From contig JAITMI010000145.1 of the NCBI GenBank assembly GCA_031277435.1, positions 1 to 16,844 of the forward strand: a stretch of 16,844 nt of DNA, read 5' to 3'. The DNA comes from Pseudomonadales bacterium. Lineage in GTDB: Bacteria > Pseudomonadota > Gammaproteobacteria > Pseudomonadales > Pseudohongiellaceae. The notes under the pieces were generated by a model. It saw nothing but the letters and a program-made list of their open reading frames with translations, did no database searches and had not been told where the DNA came from. Positions 8,324 through 14,645 of the stretch are shown here, piece by piece. Positions within the stretch are counted from its first letter, which is position 1; every line of letters starts with the position of its first letter. A program made the translations under genes and the position numbers.

Positions 8324-8973
8324 CAAAACGCTCCCTGCACCGGCTCGATTTGCGGATGCTGATAGCTTTTGATCGGCACTACCAGATCGAGCCGTTCGGC
8401 ATCACCAGTGGCATCTTGCGGCGTGAGCATCACCTGCACCGCGCGCGGCAAGGCGCGGCGTTCGGCGCCGTCCCAGGTGTCGAGCCAGACTTTTTCCTCT
8501 GGCGAACGCTGCCAGAGATAGCGGAATTGCGCCGCGTAACCGGGCAGCAGCGTTTGTAGATCGAGCGTTTCAAATCGCGCGTTGGGGTCGTCGCTGAGGG
8601 CGGGCGTCAGCGCCAGCACCAGGCCCTCTTGTGTATCGGATACCAAGCGCCAGGCGGTAAGCCCGGCGCTGCGCCGTGGCGACACGGCGGAAACGAAACG
8701 CAGTTCATGTTCATCGCCCTGGAAATACACCACGCGGGCCAAACGTTCCATATCGAGGTAGCTGTGCGGAAACGCCGCCAGCAGGGCGCGTTCGAGCTGT
8801 AGCAGTACCAGGGTTTCATCGAGCTTGCGGTCGAGGCTGGAGGTATCGCGCTGCCATTCATTGACCACGCTGTAAGTGCCGGCGCTCAAGAGGCCCAGGA
8901 GCAGCGCGGTCAAGGCCAGCGATAGCAAGAGTTCGAGTAGCGTGAAGCCGCGTGAATGATTGGGCGTATTCAT
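8323..8973 (-). CDS. gspJ: Type II secretion minor pseudopilin GspJ
   Basis: GspJ is a minor pseudopilin that assembles with GspI and GspK at the pseudopilus tip. The ATG at 8973 overlaps the gspI stop by four bases (ATGA) and gives 216 residues, about the family length. The class III leader MNTPNHSRG ends with the conserved glycine, followed by FTLLELLL with glutamate at mature position 5 and a hydrophobic helix of about 20 residues. The rest is a periplasmic domain rich in beta-type sequence and ends in SYQHPQIEPVQGAF. An in-frame TTG at 8997 would lengthen the leader without support. Processing would be by PilD. Confidence 0.92.
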   Translation of the reverse strand: MNTPNHSRGFTLLELLLSLALTALLLGLLSAGTYSVVNEWQRDTSSLDRKLDETLVLLQLERALLAAFPHSYLDMERLARVVYFQGDEHELRFVSAVSPRRSAGLTAWRLVSDTQEGLVLALTPALSDDPNARFETLDLQTLLPGYAAQFRYLWQRSPEEKVWLDTWDGAERRALPRAVQVMLTPQDATGDAERLDLVVPIKSYQHPQIEPVQGAF

Positions 8974-9356
8974 TCCGGCAAATCCAATTCCACCCAATAC
9001 GTGCCGCTGACCAGCACTTCGCCATCTTCCACCACGCGATAGCCGCGCAGCGCTTGCGTGCTGGCCTGGGTCTGGCGTTCTGGAATATCGAGTTCGGCAT
9101 TGTCCACCAGTTGCAAGTCGCGGTTGCCGAGATCCAAAATCAATTCGCCGCGCTCATCCCGCAATTGCGCGCTATTGATGAGGCTGCGCACCGCGACCGA
9201 ATGCGCCAGCGCCTGTTGCGCGCTGAAGGCCAGCCGCTTGCTGCCGGCCACCACGCTGAGCAAAGCGCCCAGCGCGAGGCCGGTGATGGTCAATGCCACC
9301 ATCACTTCGAGCAGAGTAAAACCGCGAGCTTTCTGGCGGGAATCAAAACGCGGCAT
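8970..9356 (-). CDS. gspI: Type II secretion minor pseudopilin GspI
   Basis: GspI is the minor pseudopilin that nucleates the I-J-K tip complex. The ATG at 9356 is preceded by GAGG about 7 nt upstream and encodes 128 residues, typical for GspI. The leader MPRFDSRQKARG is followed by FTLLEVMVALTITGLALGAL, with glutamate at mature position 5. The VMVAL pattern after the glutamate is the usual GspI form. A YWVELDL strand closes the short periplasmic domain. Upstream in-frame starts (ATG 9374, TTG 9407) lie further inside gspH and have poorer leaders. The gene overlaps the gspH end by 14 nt and gspJ by 4 nt. Confidence 0.92.
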   Translation of the reverse strand: MPRFDSRQKARGFTLLEVMVALTITGLALGALLSVVAGSKRLAFSAQQALAHSVAVRSLINSAQLRDERGELILDLGNRDLQLVDNAELDIPERQTQASTQALRGYRVVEDGEVLVSGTYWVELDLPE

Positions 9357-9858
9357 CGAAATCCTCGCCGCCATAGGCAATGGCGATGCGGCCCGTGATG
9401 GGATCAACGCGCACGCGGGCGCTTTGCGCGGCGCGCGAAAACGTCAGAATGCCGCCGGTGCTGCCGCCTTGCGGAAAGAAGGTGATGGCGATGATCTCGT
9501 CCGCTTCCAATTCAGCTTGCGCATCATTTTGAAATTGCAGACTGAGCGTTTCACTTGCCCAGATACTACTTGCGGGCGAGGCAAGCGCCTGCGTTTGCGC
9601 CAGGGTTGCTTGGCGGGGGCCATCAGGGTCGAGCGCATGAAACTCGGCGGTCCAGGGCATCGCCTCGACGATCGCGGCGCGGCGCGCATAGGTGAGCGTG
9701 GCCACGGCGCGGCGCAGATCAGCGCGAAAGCCGCCTCTGTCGCCGCTGAAGGTGGGAATGACGAGCCCCAAGGCCAGCGCGATCAAGGCCAGCACCAGCA
9801 AGAGTTCGAGCAGGGTGAAGCCCTGGGCGCGGCTCTCAGTGGGTGAGATCGGCGTCAT
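9343..9858 (-). CDS. gspH: Type II secretion minor pseudopilin GspH
   Basis: GspH links the tip complex to the GspG shaft of the pseudopilus. The ATG at 9858 has GAGG 5 nt upstream and gives 171 residues. A 13-residue leader ends in AQG, then FTLLELLLVLALIALALGLV forms the N-terminal helix with glutamate at mature position 5. The segment RAVATLTYARRAAIVEAMPW is the conserved GspH region after the helix, and the C-terminus RVRVDPITGRIAIA resembles other GspH ends. The open frame continues upstream to 9939 but that part overprints gspG, and a start there would give an improbably long leader. It overlaps the end of gspG by 23 nt. Confidence 0.91.
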   Translation of the reverse strand: MTPISPTESRAQGFTLLELLLVLALIALALGLVIPTFSGDRGGFRADLRRAVATLTYARRAAIVEAMPWTAEFHALDPDGPRQATLAQTQALASPASSIWASETLSLQFQNDAQAELEADEIIAITFFPQGGSTGGILTFSRAAQSARVRVDPITGRIAIAYGGEDFDAAF

Positions 9859-10234
9859 CGCCCTCACCGCCCGGCGCGCCGTCGGCGCCGTAAGACTGCA
9901 AGGTAAAGCTGTTGTTCGCGGCGCTGTACACGTAGGCATTGCCCCAGGGGTCGAGCGGCACTTCCTTGATGTACGGGCCGGCCCAGGCGCCGCGCGTGGT
10001 GTCGTTTTCCACCAGACCGTCCAGGCTTTGCGGGTAGGCGGACAAATCGAGGCGGTAAGTGTCGAGCGCGGTCGCCAGATTGGCCATCTGCGCCTGCGCG
10101 GTGGTGCGCTGGCCGCGCACCCGGTTGTTCATCACCGTGGGCGCTACCAACAGCGCCAGCATGGCGATGATGGCCAGGACCACCAAGAGTTCGATCATGG
10201 TGAAACCGCGGTTACGGCGTGGGGGATGCTGCAT
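9836..10234 (-). CDS. gspG: Type II secretion major pseudopilin GspG
   Basis: GspG is the main shaft subunit of the type II secretion pseudopilus. From the ATG at 10234 (GAGAG upstream) the preprotein has 132 residues: leader MQHPPRRNRG, then FTMIELLVVLAIIAMLALLV with glutamate at mature position 5. The globular domain has the GspG hallmarks YPQSLDGLV, GPYIKEVPLDPWGNAY and the calcium-loop region SYGADGAPGGEGDDADLTH. The protein ends at this histidine, without the terminal tryptophan many GspG proteins have. An ATG at 10270 would give an unusually long leader of 22 residues. It is the first gene of the leftward run, and a promoter is expected between it and the divergent DUF4282 gene. Confidence 0.95.
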   Translation of the reverse strand: MQHPPRRNRGFTMIELLVVLAIIAMLALLVAPTVMNNRVRGQRTTAQAQMANLATALDTYRLDLSAYPQSLDGLVENDTTRGAWAGPYIKEVPLDPWGNAYVYSAANNSFTLQSYGADGAPGGEGDDADLTH

Positions 10235-10268
10235 GGCGTTTCTCTCATAACAAGGAGCTGGATGCGGC

Positions 10269-10274
10269 ATTGTA
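10269..10274 (-). promoter_or_regulatory. gspG: Possible -10 box for the gsp operon
   Basis: On the minus strand TACAAT lies about 35 nt ahead of the gspG ATG, a good match to a sigma-70 -10 element. The hexamer at the expected -35 distance is poor (AAACGC), so the promoter may be weak or activator-dependent. An inverted repeat abuts it on the upstream side. Confidence 0.3.
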
Positions 10275-10309
10275 ACGCGCCAGCGCCCAAAGCGTTTTCA
10301 TTGGCGCGT
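10275..10309. repeat. Inverted repeat in the divergent gspG / DUF4282 gap
   Basis: ACGCGCCA at 10275-10282 and its exact complement TGGCGCGT at 10302-10309 flank a 19-nt spacer. The pair abuts the candidate -10 box of gspG and could be an operator or a hairpin. A second, smaller imperfect inverted repeat (GGTAC ... GTACC) sits at 10324-10340 nearer the DUF4282 gene. Confidence 0.45.
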
Positions 10310-10380
10310 CAAAGCGCTGAGCGGGTACACTCGGAGTACCGCCGCGAGCGGTTCTTCTTAAACCAATAAGGAAAACTGTA

Positions 10381-10653
10381 ATGAACTTTCAAGACATCTT
10401 ATCTTTCGACAAAATGCTGACGCCGACGATTATCAAGATCGTCTATTGGATTGGAGTGGTGGTGTGTGTGCTGGTGGGCTTAAGGACTCTCTGGACCGCG
10501 CTAAGATTCGATTCCGCTGTCGGCATATTCGTGGGACTGTTATATATCGTGCTTGGCCCCATTTTGGTGCGCGTGTACTGCGAACTGATGATGGTATTGT
10601 TCAACATCTATTACGTGCTGCGCGACATCCGCGACCGCGGCAATAACGGCTGA
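10381..10653 (+). CDS. DUF4282 small membrane protein
   Basis: This 90-residue protein fits the DUF4282 family: a short start containing LSFDKMLTP, then a hydrophobic span (about 18-38), a second span (about 46-64) containing the conserved GPILVRVYCE motif, and a C-terminal FNIYYVLRDIRD. Both spans are predicted to cross the inner membrane. The family has no established biochemical role. AAGGA lies about 8 nt before the ATG. It diverges from gspG and ends just before a terminator, so it is probably a single-gene unit. Confidence 0.85.
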   Translation: MNFQDILSFDKMLTPTIIKIVYWIGVVVCVLVGLRTLWTALRFDSAVGIFVGLLYIVLGPILVRVYCELMMVLFNIYYVLRDIRDRGNNG

Positions 10654-10668
10654 GCTTCATCACGGCGT

Positions 10669-10700
10669 AAAAGCCTCTGCCGTGCGGGAGGGGCTTTTTA
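10669..10700. terminator. Rho-independent terminator between convergent genes
   Basis: AAAAGCC at 10669-10675 pairs with GGCTTTT at 10692-10698, with a GC-rich, partly paired middle, and a T-run follows on the plus strand. On the minus strand the left arm AAAAGCC supplies the T-run, so it can act in both directions. It lies 16 nt after the DUF4282 stop and overlaps the stop codon of the convergent DUF1016 gene. Confidence 0.75.
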
Positions 10701-11747
10701 CAAGGGCTTTTCAGGGTCATCAGCCGCCAGCCCCGCCCGCTGAGCCGCTTGTTGCAGACGCTCCATCAGCATGGCGCGCGGCGGTAGCGCCGTCAGGTAT
10801 TCGGCGACGTGAATGCCGGACTTGTTCAGCTCCAATAATTCGATCTGCTCCCGTTTCTTGCCGGTGCAGAGGATGATGCCAAGCGGCGAGGCTTCTTCCG
10901 CTTCTCTCTCGTGCTTGTCGAGCCAGCGCAGATAAAGCTCCATCTGCCCTTTATACGCCGCCTTGAACTCGCCAACCTTCAATTCCACCGCCACCAAACG
11001 GCGCAATTTGCGGTTGTAAAACAGCAGGTCGAGGTGGAAATCTTCATCATCGATCTGAATGCGCTTCTGCCGGGCGACGAACGTGAAACCCACTCCCAAT
11101 TCCAGCAAAAAGGCTTCCATTTCGCGGATGATGGCGGCTTCCAGATCGCCTTCTTGCCAGGTATCGCGCAGGCCCAGGAAGTCGAGAATATAAGGATCGC
11201 GCATAAGCAGCGCGGGCGACATGCGCTCCGCATCGTGCATCGCCGCCAACTCCTGGGCGATCAAGGTTTGTGGCTGTTTGGACAGCGCCGTGCGTTCGTA
11301 CAGCATCGAATTGATGCGGTCGCGCAAGGTGCGCACGCTCCAGCGCTCGGCGCCGGCCATTTGGGCGTAATAGGCTCGTTGTAGCGGATCTTTGAGCGGA
11401 ATCAACGCGATGAAATGCGTCCAGCTCAATTGTCGTATCAGTGATACGACAATTCGCTCATCAGGAAAAGTGACGGCAAATTGCACCATCCGCCGCAGAT
11501 TCTTGTCCGTGAAGCTGCGCCCATAATCACGCACCAGCCCCGCCGCCAGCGTCGGCAAAATTTCCTCCCCATAGCCCGCCCGCCGCCCGGCCAGCACCTC
11601 CGTGTGGATACGCTGGCCAATACGCCAGAACAGCAGGGTCAGCTCACTATTGACCGCGGCGGCGGCGTGCTGACGGGCCGCCTCAATCAAGGCGCGAATG
11701 TCGCCCACGAGCGCCACGGGCGTTACGGATAGTTTGCGCTTGGTCAT
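10698..11747 (-). CDS. DUF1016 / YhcG-like PD-(D/E)XK nuclease-domain protein
   Basis: The 349-residue product matches the DUF1016 (YhcG) family. The N-terminal half carries family motifs: LFWRIGQRI (39-47), YGEEILPTLAAGL (59-71), SFTDKNLRRMVQFA, RQLSWTHF and ERWSVRTLRDRI. The C-terminal half holds a PD-(D/E)XK nuclease fold with D240 in FHLDLLFYN and E255/K257 in VELK. Family members are thought to act on nucleic acids and often travel with restriction or phage-defence loci, but their activity is poorly defined. The ATG at 11747 has AGGAG 8 nt upstream. No methylase, restriction subunit or transposase is nearby, so it is an orphan here. The coding sequence contains a perfect 25-nt palindrome at 11429-11453. 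Confidence 0.9.
   Translation of the reverse strand: MTKRKLSVTPVALVGDIRALIEAARQHAAAAVNSELTLLFWRIGQRIHTEVLAGRRAGYGEEILPTLAAGLVRDYGRSFTDKNLRRMVQFAVTFPDERIVVSLIRQLSWTHFIALIPLKDPLQRAYYAQMAGAERWSVRTLRDRINSMLYERTALSKQPQTLIAQELAAMHDAERMSPALLMRDPYILDFLGLRDTWQEGDLEAAIIREMEAFLLELGVGFTFVARQKRIQIDDEDFHLDLLFYNRKLRRLVAVELKVGEFKAAYKGQMELYLRWLDKHEREAEEASPLGIILCTGKKREQIELLELNKSGIHVAEYLTALPPRAMLMERLQQAAQRAGLAADDPEKPL
11429..11453. repeat. Perfect 25-nt palindrome inside the DUF1016 gene
   Basis: ATTGTCGTATCA (11429-11440), one central G, then the exact complement TGATACGACAAT (11442-11453). On the coding strand it encodes IVVSLIRQL and uses GTA, TCA, ATA and CGA codons that are uncommon in this GC-rich window. 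It could form a stable hairpin in the mRNA or be a binding site for a dimeric protein. Confidence 0.9.
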
Positions 11748-11792
11748 ATCAGGGACTCCTCAGAGCGGACGCGCCGCGCGCGCCGGATTCCC

Positions 11793-11801
11793 TGGTATAG
11801 T
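11793..11801 (+). promoter_or_regulatory. Possible extended -10 promoter upstream of the GST gene
   Basis: TGGTATAGT matches an extended -10 element (TGnTATAAT) in the 171-nt gap between the divergent DUF1016 and glutathione S-transferase genes. No -35 match was found, and the leader to the GST start would be over 100 nt. The rest of the gap shows no gene. Confidence 0.25.
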
Positions 11802-11918
11802 CCCTGTCCACAAATCCCGCCACGATTCTTTCGCCGCCCCACGCCAGCGTTCTTGTCGCGCGGGGCCGCTGCCTATAGCATCACAACCCCAATCACTCCA
11901 CGGGATGGACATTTACCC

Positions 11919-12521
11919 ATGAAACTGTACTACTTCCCCGGCGCCTGCTCGACGGCGTCGATGATCTCGCTGATCGAAGCCGGCCAGAAATTTGACCTTG
12001 CCGAGGTTGATCGCAACACCAAACAAGCCTCCGACGGCAAGGACTTCAACCAGGTCAACCCCAAAGGCTACGTGCCCGCGCTGGTGCTCGACAGCGGCGA
12101 AATGCTGAGCGAGAACGTCGCCATCCTGGCCTACATCGCCGGCCTCGACCAAAGCGGCAAACTCGGCCCCGCGCCCGGCAGCGAGGGCTGTTATCACTTA
12201 TTGGAATGGCTGGCCTACATCAACTCGGAAATCCACAAGAACTTCAGCCCGCTGTTCCGGCCCACGACTGATGACGCCACGCGCGCGGTGTTCAAGGAAA
12301 ACCTGGCGAAGCGCTTAAGCTACATCGAGCAAAAACTCGGCAACAACCCTTACCTGATGGGCCAGAATTTCACCGTCGCCGACGCCTACCTCTACGTCAC
12401 CTTGAGCTGGCGCGATCACGTCGGCGTGGATATTTCCGCCTTCCCCAAACTGCTCGCCTTCTACGAGCGCGTGCGCGCCCGGCCCTCGGTGGCTGAGGCG
12501 TATCGTTTGCAGGGCATGTAA
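11919..12521 (+). CDS. gstA: Beta-class glutathione S-transferase (GstA-like)
   Basis: The predicted cytosolic enzyme conjugates glutathione to electrophiles or reduces peroxides. The 200-residue product aligns from memory along its length with E. coli GstA (201 residues). It begins MKLYYFPGACSTAS with the beta-class cysteine at position 10. NPKGYVPAL carries the cis-proline (P53), SENVAI the gamma-glutamyl contact region, and INSEIHKNF a histidine at 106, matching the catalytic His106 of GstA. FTVADAYLYV is the conserved N-capping box. The frame is open upstream to 11853, but the family N-terminus starts at the ATG at 11919. The SD sequence is weak. A GNAT gene follows 29 nt downstream, so the two may be co-transcribed. 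Confidence 0.92.
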   Translation: MKLYYFPGACSTASMISLIEAGQKFDLAEVDRNTKQASDGKDFNQVNPKGYVPALVLDSGEMLSENVAILAYIAGLDQSGKLGPAPGSEGCYHLLEWLAYINSEIHKNFSPLFRPTTDDATRAVFKENLAKRLSYIEQKLGNNPYLMGQNFTVADAYLYVTLSWRDHVGVDISAFPKLLAFYERVRARPSVAEAYRLQGM

Positions 12522-12550
12522 GCGAGCGGGCGCGGCTAAGGCGAAATTGT

Positions 12551-13009
12551 ATGTCACACACCGAAACCGCGCCCGTTCAACAATTCCGGCCCATGTCGAT
12601 CGCCGATTACGACGCCTCGCTCGCGTTGTGGACCAATACCGCTGGCGTGCGGTTGCGCGACGCGGATTCGCGGGAAAACGTGGAAAAATATCTGTCGCGC
12701 AATCCCGATCTTAGCTTCGTCGCCGAAGCCGATGGCAAAATCGTCGGCACGATAATGGCCGGACATGACGGCAAACGCGGCTATATTCAGCATTTGTCCG
12801 TCGCCGCGCCGTATCGCCGGCAAGGCATCGCTTCCCGTCTCGTCAGCTTGTGCTTGGATGCCTTGAAAAGCGAGGGCATTCTAAAATCACATTTGATGGT
12901 CCTCATCGACAATCAAACGGCCCAGCAATTTTGGACTGCTTTGGGCTGGCAACGGCGGCGGGATATCGATTTATATTCTTTCATCAATGGCGCGGGTGAA
13001 AACGCCTAG
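12551..13009 (+). CDS. GNAT-family acetyltransferase (YpeA-like)
   Basis: A small cytoplasmic GNAT enzyme of 152 residues. The acetyl-CoA binding segment is clear: IQHLSVAAPYRRQGIASRLV, with the RRQGIA loop at 89-94. Motif B follows as NQTAQQFWTALGWQRR, the usual NxxAxxFYxxxGF pattern. Overall layout resembles YpeA/RimI-type acetyltransferases, but the substrate cannot be assigned. It lies 29 nt after the GST gene and 45 nt before the FMN reductase gene, which suggests a small detoxification/redox operon. Confidence 0.85.
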   Translation: MSHTETAPVQQFRPMSIADYDASLALWTNTAGVRLRDADSRENVEKYLSRNPDLSFVAEADGKIVGTIMAGHDGKRGYIQHLSVAAPYRRQGIASRLVSLCLDALKSEGILKSHLMVLIDNQTAQQFWTALGWQRRRDIDLYSFINGAGENA

Positions 13010-13054
13010 CGTTCACGCGCCGCTCAACCAACCGTACTCATAAAGGAGATTATC

Positions 13055-13606
13055 ATGAGTCACTACCAAATCGCCGTCATCGTCGGCAGCTTGCGCAAGG
13101 ATTCGCTCAATCGCAAGCTGGCGAGCGCCATCGCCAAACTGGCGCCAGCGGACTTTTCGTTCAAACAACTGCGGATCGACGACCTGCCGCTGTACAACCA
13201 GGACGACGACGCCAATCAAGCGGAATCGGTCAAGCGTTTGAAGGCGGAAATCGCCGCCGCGCAGGGTTTGATGTTCGTTACCGCCGAATATAACCGTTCG
13301 GTTCCCGGCGTGCTCAAGAACGCCATCGATCACGCCTCGCGGCCTTATGGGCAGAGCGCCTGGGCGGGCAAACCCGCGGGCGTGATCGGCACCTCGATCG
13401 GCGCCATGGGCACCTGCATGGCGCAGCAGCATTTGCGCAATATCCTGGCATTTTTGGACGTGCCGACCCTGGGCCAGCCTGAAGCCTTCGTCCACGCCAG
13501 AGACGGTCTGTTCGACGCCGCCGGCGATATCGGTGCCGACAGCAAGCCCTTCTTACAAAACTGGATGAACAGCTTTACCGCGTTCGTGAAATCGCACGCT
13601 GGTTGA
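13055..13606 (+). CDS. NADPH-dependent FMN reductase (ChrR/YieF-like quinone reductase)
   Basis: A cytoplasmic flavodoxin-like enzyme of 183 residues that uses NAD(P)H and FMN to reduce quinones, and in some members chromate. The phosphate-binding loop GSLRKDSLN is at 11-19. The family signature TAEYNRSVPGVLKNAIDHAS spans 76-95, with the E-Y-N and P-G-x-L-K-N-A-I-D residues intact. A second FMN-contact region is GTSIGAMG, followed by QHLRNILAFLDV. A strong ribosome binding site (AAAGGAG) precedes the ATG. The neighbouring GST gene fits a role in electrophile or redox stress. The physiological substrate is not known. Confidence 0.9.
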   Translation: MSHYQIAVIVGSLRKDSLNRKLASAIAKLAPADFSFKQLRIDDLPLYNQDDDANQAESVKRLKAEIAAAQGLMFVTAEYNRSVPGVLKNAIDHASRPYGQSAWAGKPAGVIGTSIGAMGTCMAQQHLRNILAFLDVPTLGQPEAFVHARDGLFDAAGDIGADSKPFLQNWMNSFTAFVKSHAG

Positions 13607-13631
13607 GCGAAACGTCCATTCATTCAAGCGC

Positions 13632-13651
13632 GGCGCGCGTAACGGCGCGCC
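13632..13651. repeat. GC-rich hairpin between reductase and small membrane protein gene
   Basis: GGCGCGC at 13632-13638 is complementary to GCGCGCC at 13645-13651 with a 6-nt loop. It follows the reductase stop and precedes the GGAGG of the next gene. There is no T-run, so it is not a canonical terminator. It might attenuate or stabilise the transcript. Confidence 0.4.
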
Positions 13652-13668
13652 GCCAGAACGGAGGCAAT

Positions 13669-14004
13669 ATGAATGCTTGGGTTGGAAAGTTTCCTGAAAT
13701 CGCGCAGTTGAGCAAGGATGAGCAACGCCAGCTTTTGGAACAGGCGCGTTATACCGCGTTCGTGACTTTGGGTTTGTCTGGCAAGGCCGCGTTGTACATG
13801 GTGGTTTATATCGTTCTTGCCGCCGCCATCGCAATAATTCCGCCACTTTTGTTCGGCATAACCAACATCGTTGCCCGCGGTATTTTTGTCATGGCTGGTA
13901 TTTTATGTGCTGGCCTGTTTTTTCAGAAACTTTACTGCAATTTATTGGCGCAAGGTTTGAAAGAGGTGTTGGCGAAGGCGGCTTCGCCGCATATCTTTGA
14001 TTAG
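13669..14004 (+). CDS. Small membrane protein of unknown function, paralogue 1
   Basis: I do not recognise a named family. The 111-residue product starts at an ATG with GGAGG 6 nt upstream, and the open frame further upstream is not needed. A soluble N-terminal stretch, VGKFPEIAQLSKDEQRQLLE (5-24), is followed by two hydrophobic spans (about 38-62 and 68-86) and a short amphipathic tail, KLYCNLLAQGLKEVLAK. Topology suggests a hairpin with both ends on the same side of the membrane. The same plan and many of the same residues recur in the gene at 14148, so this is one of a tandem pair. The function is unknown. Confidence 0.8.
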   Translation: MNAWVGKFPEIAQLSKDEQRQLLEQARYTAFVTLGLSGKAALYMVVYIVLAAAIAIIPPLLFGITNIVARGIFVMAGILCAGLFFQKLYCNLLAQGLKEVLAKAASPHIFD

Positions 14005-14008
14005 CAAG

Positions 14009-14075
14009 GTAGGGCGGGTCTTGACCCGCCAAGCCCAGCGGCGCGGCGCGTATGGCGGGTCAAGACCCGCCCTAC
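14009..14075. repeat. GTAG-headed REP doublet (inverted pair)
   Basis: Two 22-nt units lie in inverted orientation at 14009-14030 and 14054-14075 and are exact reverse complements. Each is GTAG followed by the 18-nt palindrome GGCGGGTCTTGACCCGCC (imperfect only at the central TT/AA). The 23-nt spacer is GC-rich. The GTAG head plus palindrome in inverted pairs is the layout of REP elements mobilised by REP-associated tyrosine transposases (RAYTs). No RAYT gene is in the window. Confidence 0.9.
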
Positions 14076-14147
14076 GGAATTTCGCCGCCGCCATTCCGAG
14101 CGAAATTGTGGAATGACAAAACACACAACGCGCCTTCAGGAGGAAAC

Positions 14148-14645
14148 ATGAACAAAACTGGTTTTTGGGAAAGACTCCGCGAGCTATGGCTCCGCTATGG
14201 ACCTGGACATACAAGTCCTCAAGACCTGGTTGGAAGGCTTCCCGAAATCGCGCACTTTAGCGCGGACGATCAACTGGTCTTGTTGGAAAAAGCCGCGCTT
14301 GATTCAGAGACTAACGGCAAGGAAATCCTTTATTTTATGGCTTGTCTTTTTATTTGTGTTGGCATTGGGATTGTCGCGGATGTCAACTTCATTCAGGCTC
14401 CCCCCGTGTTGTTCCTCCTGATAGGCGTGTTTGGCGCGCAATGGCTCAATAACCGCTGGGTCTATAAAAAACTTCTGGCTCAGTGCTTGAAGCATGTATT
14501 GACGCAACCAAACCCGACCAGCCCAACGCATCGCGCGGGTTTGGAAAAATGGGGTTCCAAATCAGAAAGATGGGGAAAACCCAAAATGGAGCAATGGGGC
14601 AAGCCCGTGGTAGAACGATGGGGGAGCGCGAAGCGTGAGAACTGA
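14148..14645 (+). CDS. Membrane protein of unknown function, paralogue 2, with WG-repeat tail
   Basis: The 165-residue product starts at an ATG with a strong AGGAGG about 6 nt upstream. Residues 28-49 (VGRLPEIAHFSADDQLVLLE and on) match the N-terminal block of the preceding small membrane protein. Two hydrophobic spans (about 59-77 and 85-98) and a KKLLAQCLKHVL segment also match it. It differs by an extra N-terminal FWERLRELWLRYG stretch and by a charged C-terminal tail in which E-x-W-G recurs four times (WG at 135, 142, 150 and 158, spacing 7-8). I do not recognise the family. The duplication, with a REP doublet between the copies, suggests a locally expanding family. Function unknown. Confidence 0.8.
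   Translation: MNKTGFWERLRELWLRYGPGHTSPQDLVGRLPEIAHFSADDQLVLLEKAALDSETNGKEILYFMACLFICVGIGIVADVNFIQAPPVLFLLIGVFGAQWLNNRWVYKKLLAQCLKHVLTQPNPTSPTHRAGLEKWGSKSERWGKPKMEQWGKPVVERWGSAKREN

Noticed and set aside
9058..9846. 262-codon open frame on the plus strand
   Set aside because: Antisense to gspI and gspH, which are secure by their prepilin leaders and helices.
8925..10200. Recurring near-identical stretches (TTCGAG..GTGAAGCC) at 8930, 9305, 9800 and 10182
   Set aside because: These encode the conserved GFT(L/M)(L/I)E helix starts of the pseudopilins, so similarity is explained by protein constraint and not by a DNA repeat.
11807..11815. Third, inverted match to ATTTGTGGA from the composite repeat tail
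   Set aside because: Only nine bases match and there is no REP core nearby, so chance is adequate.
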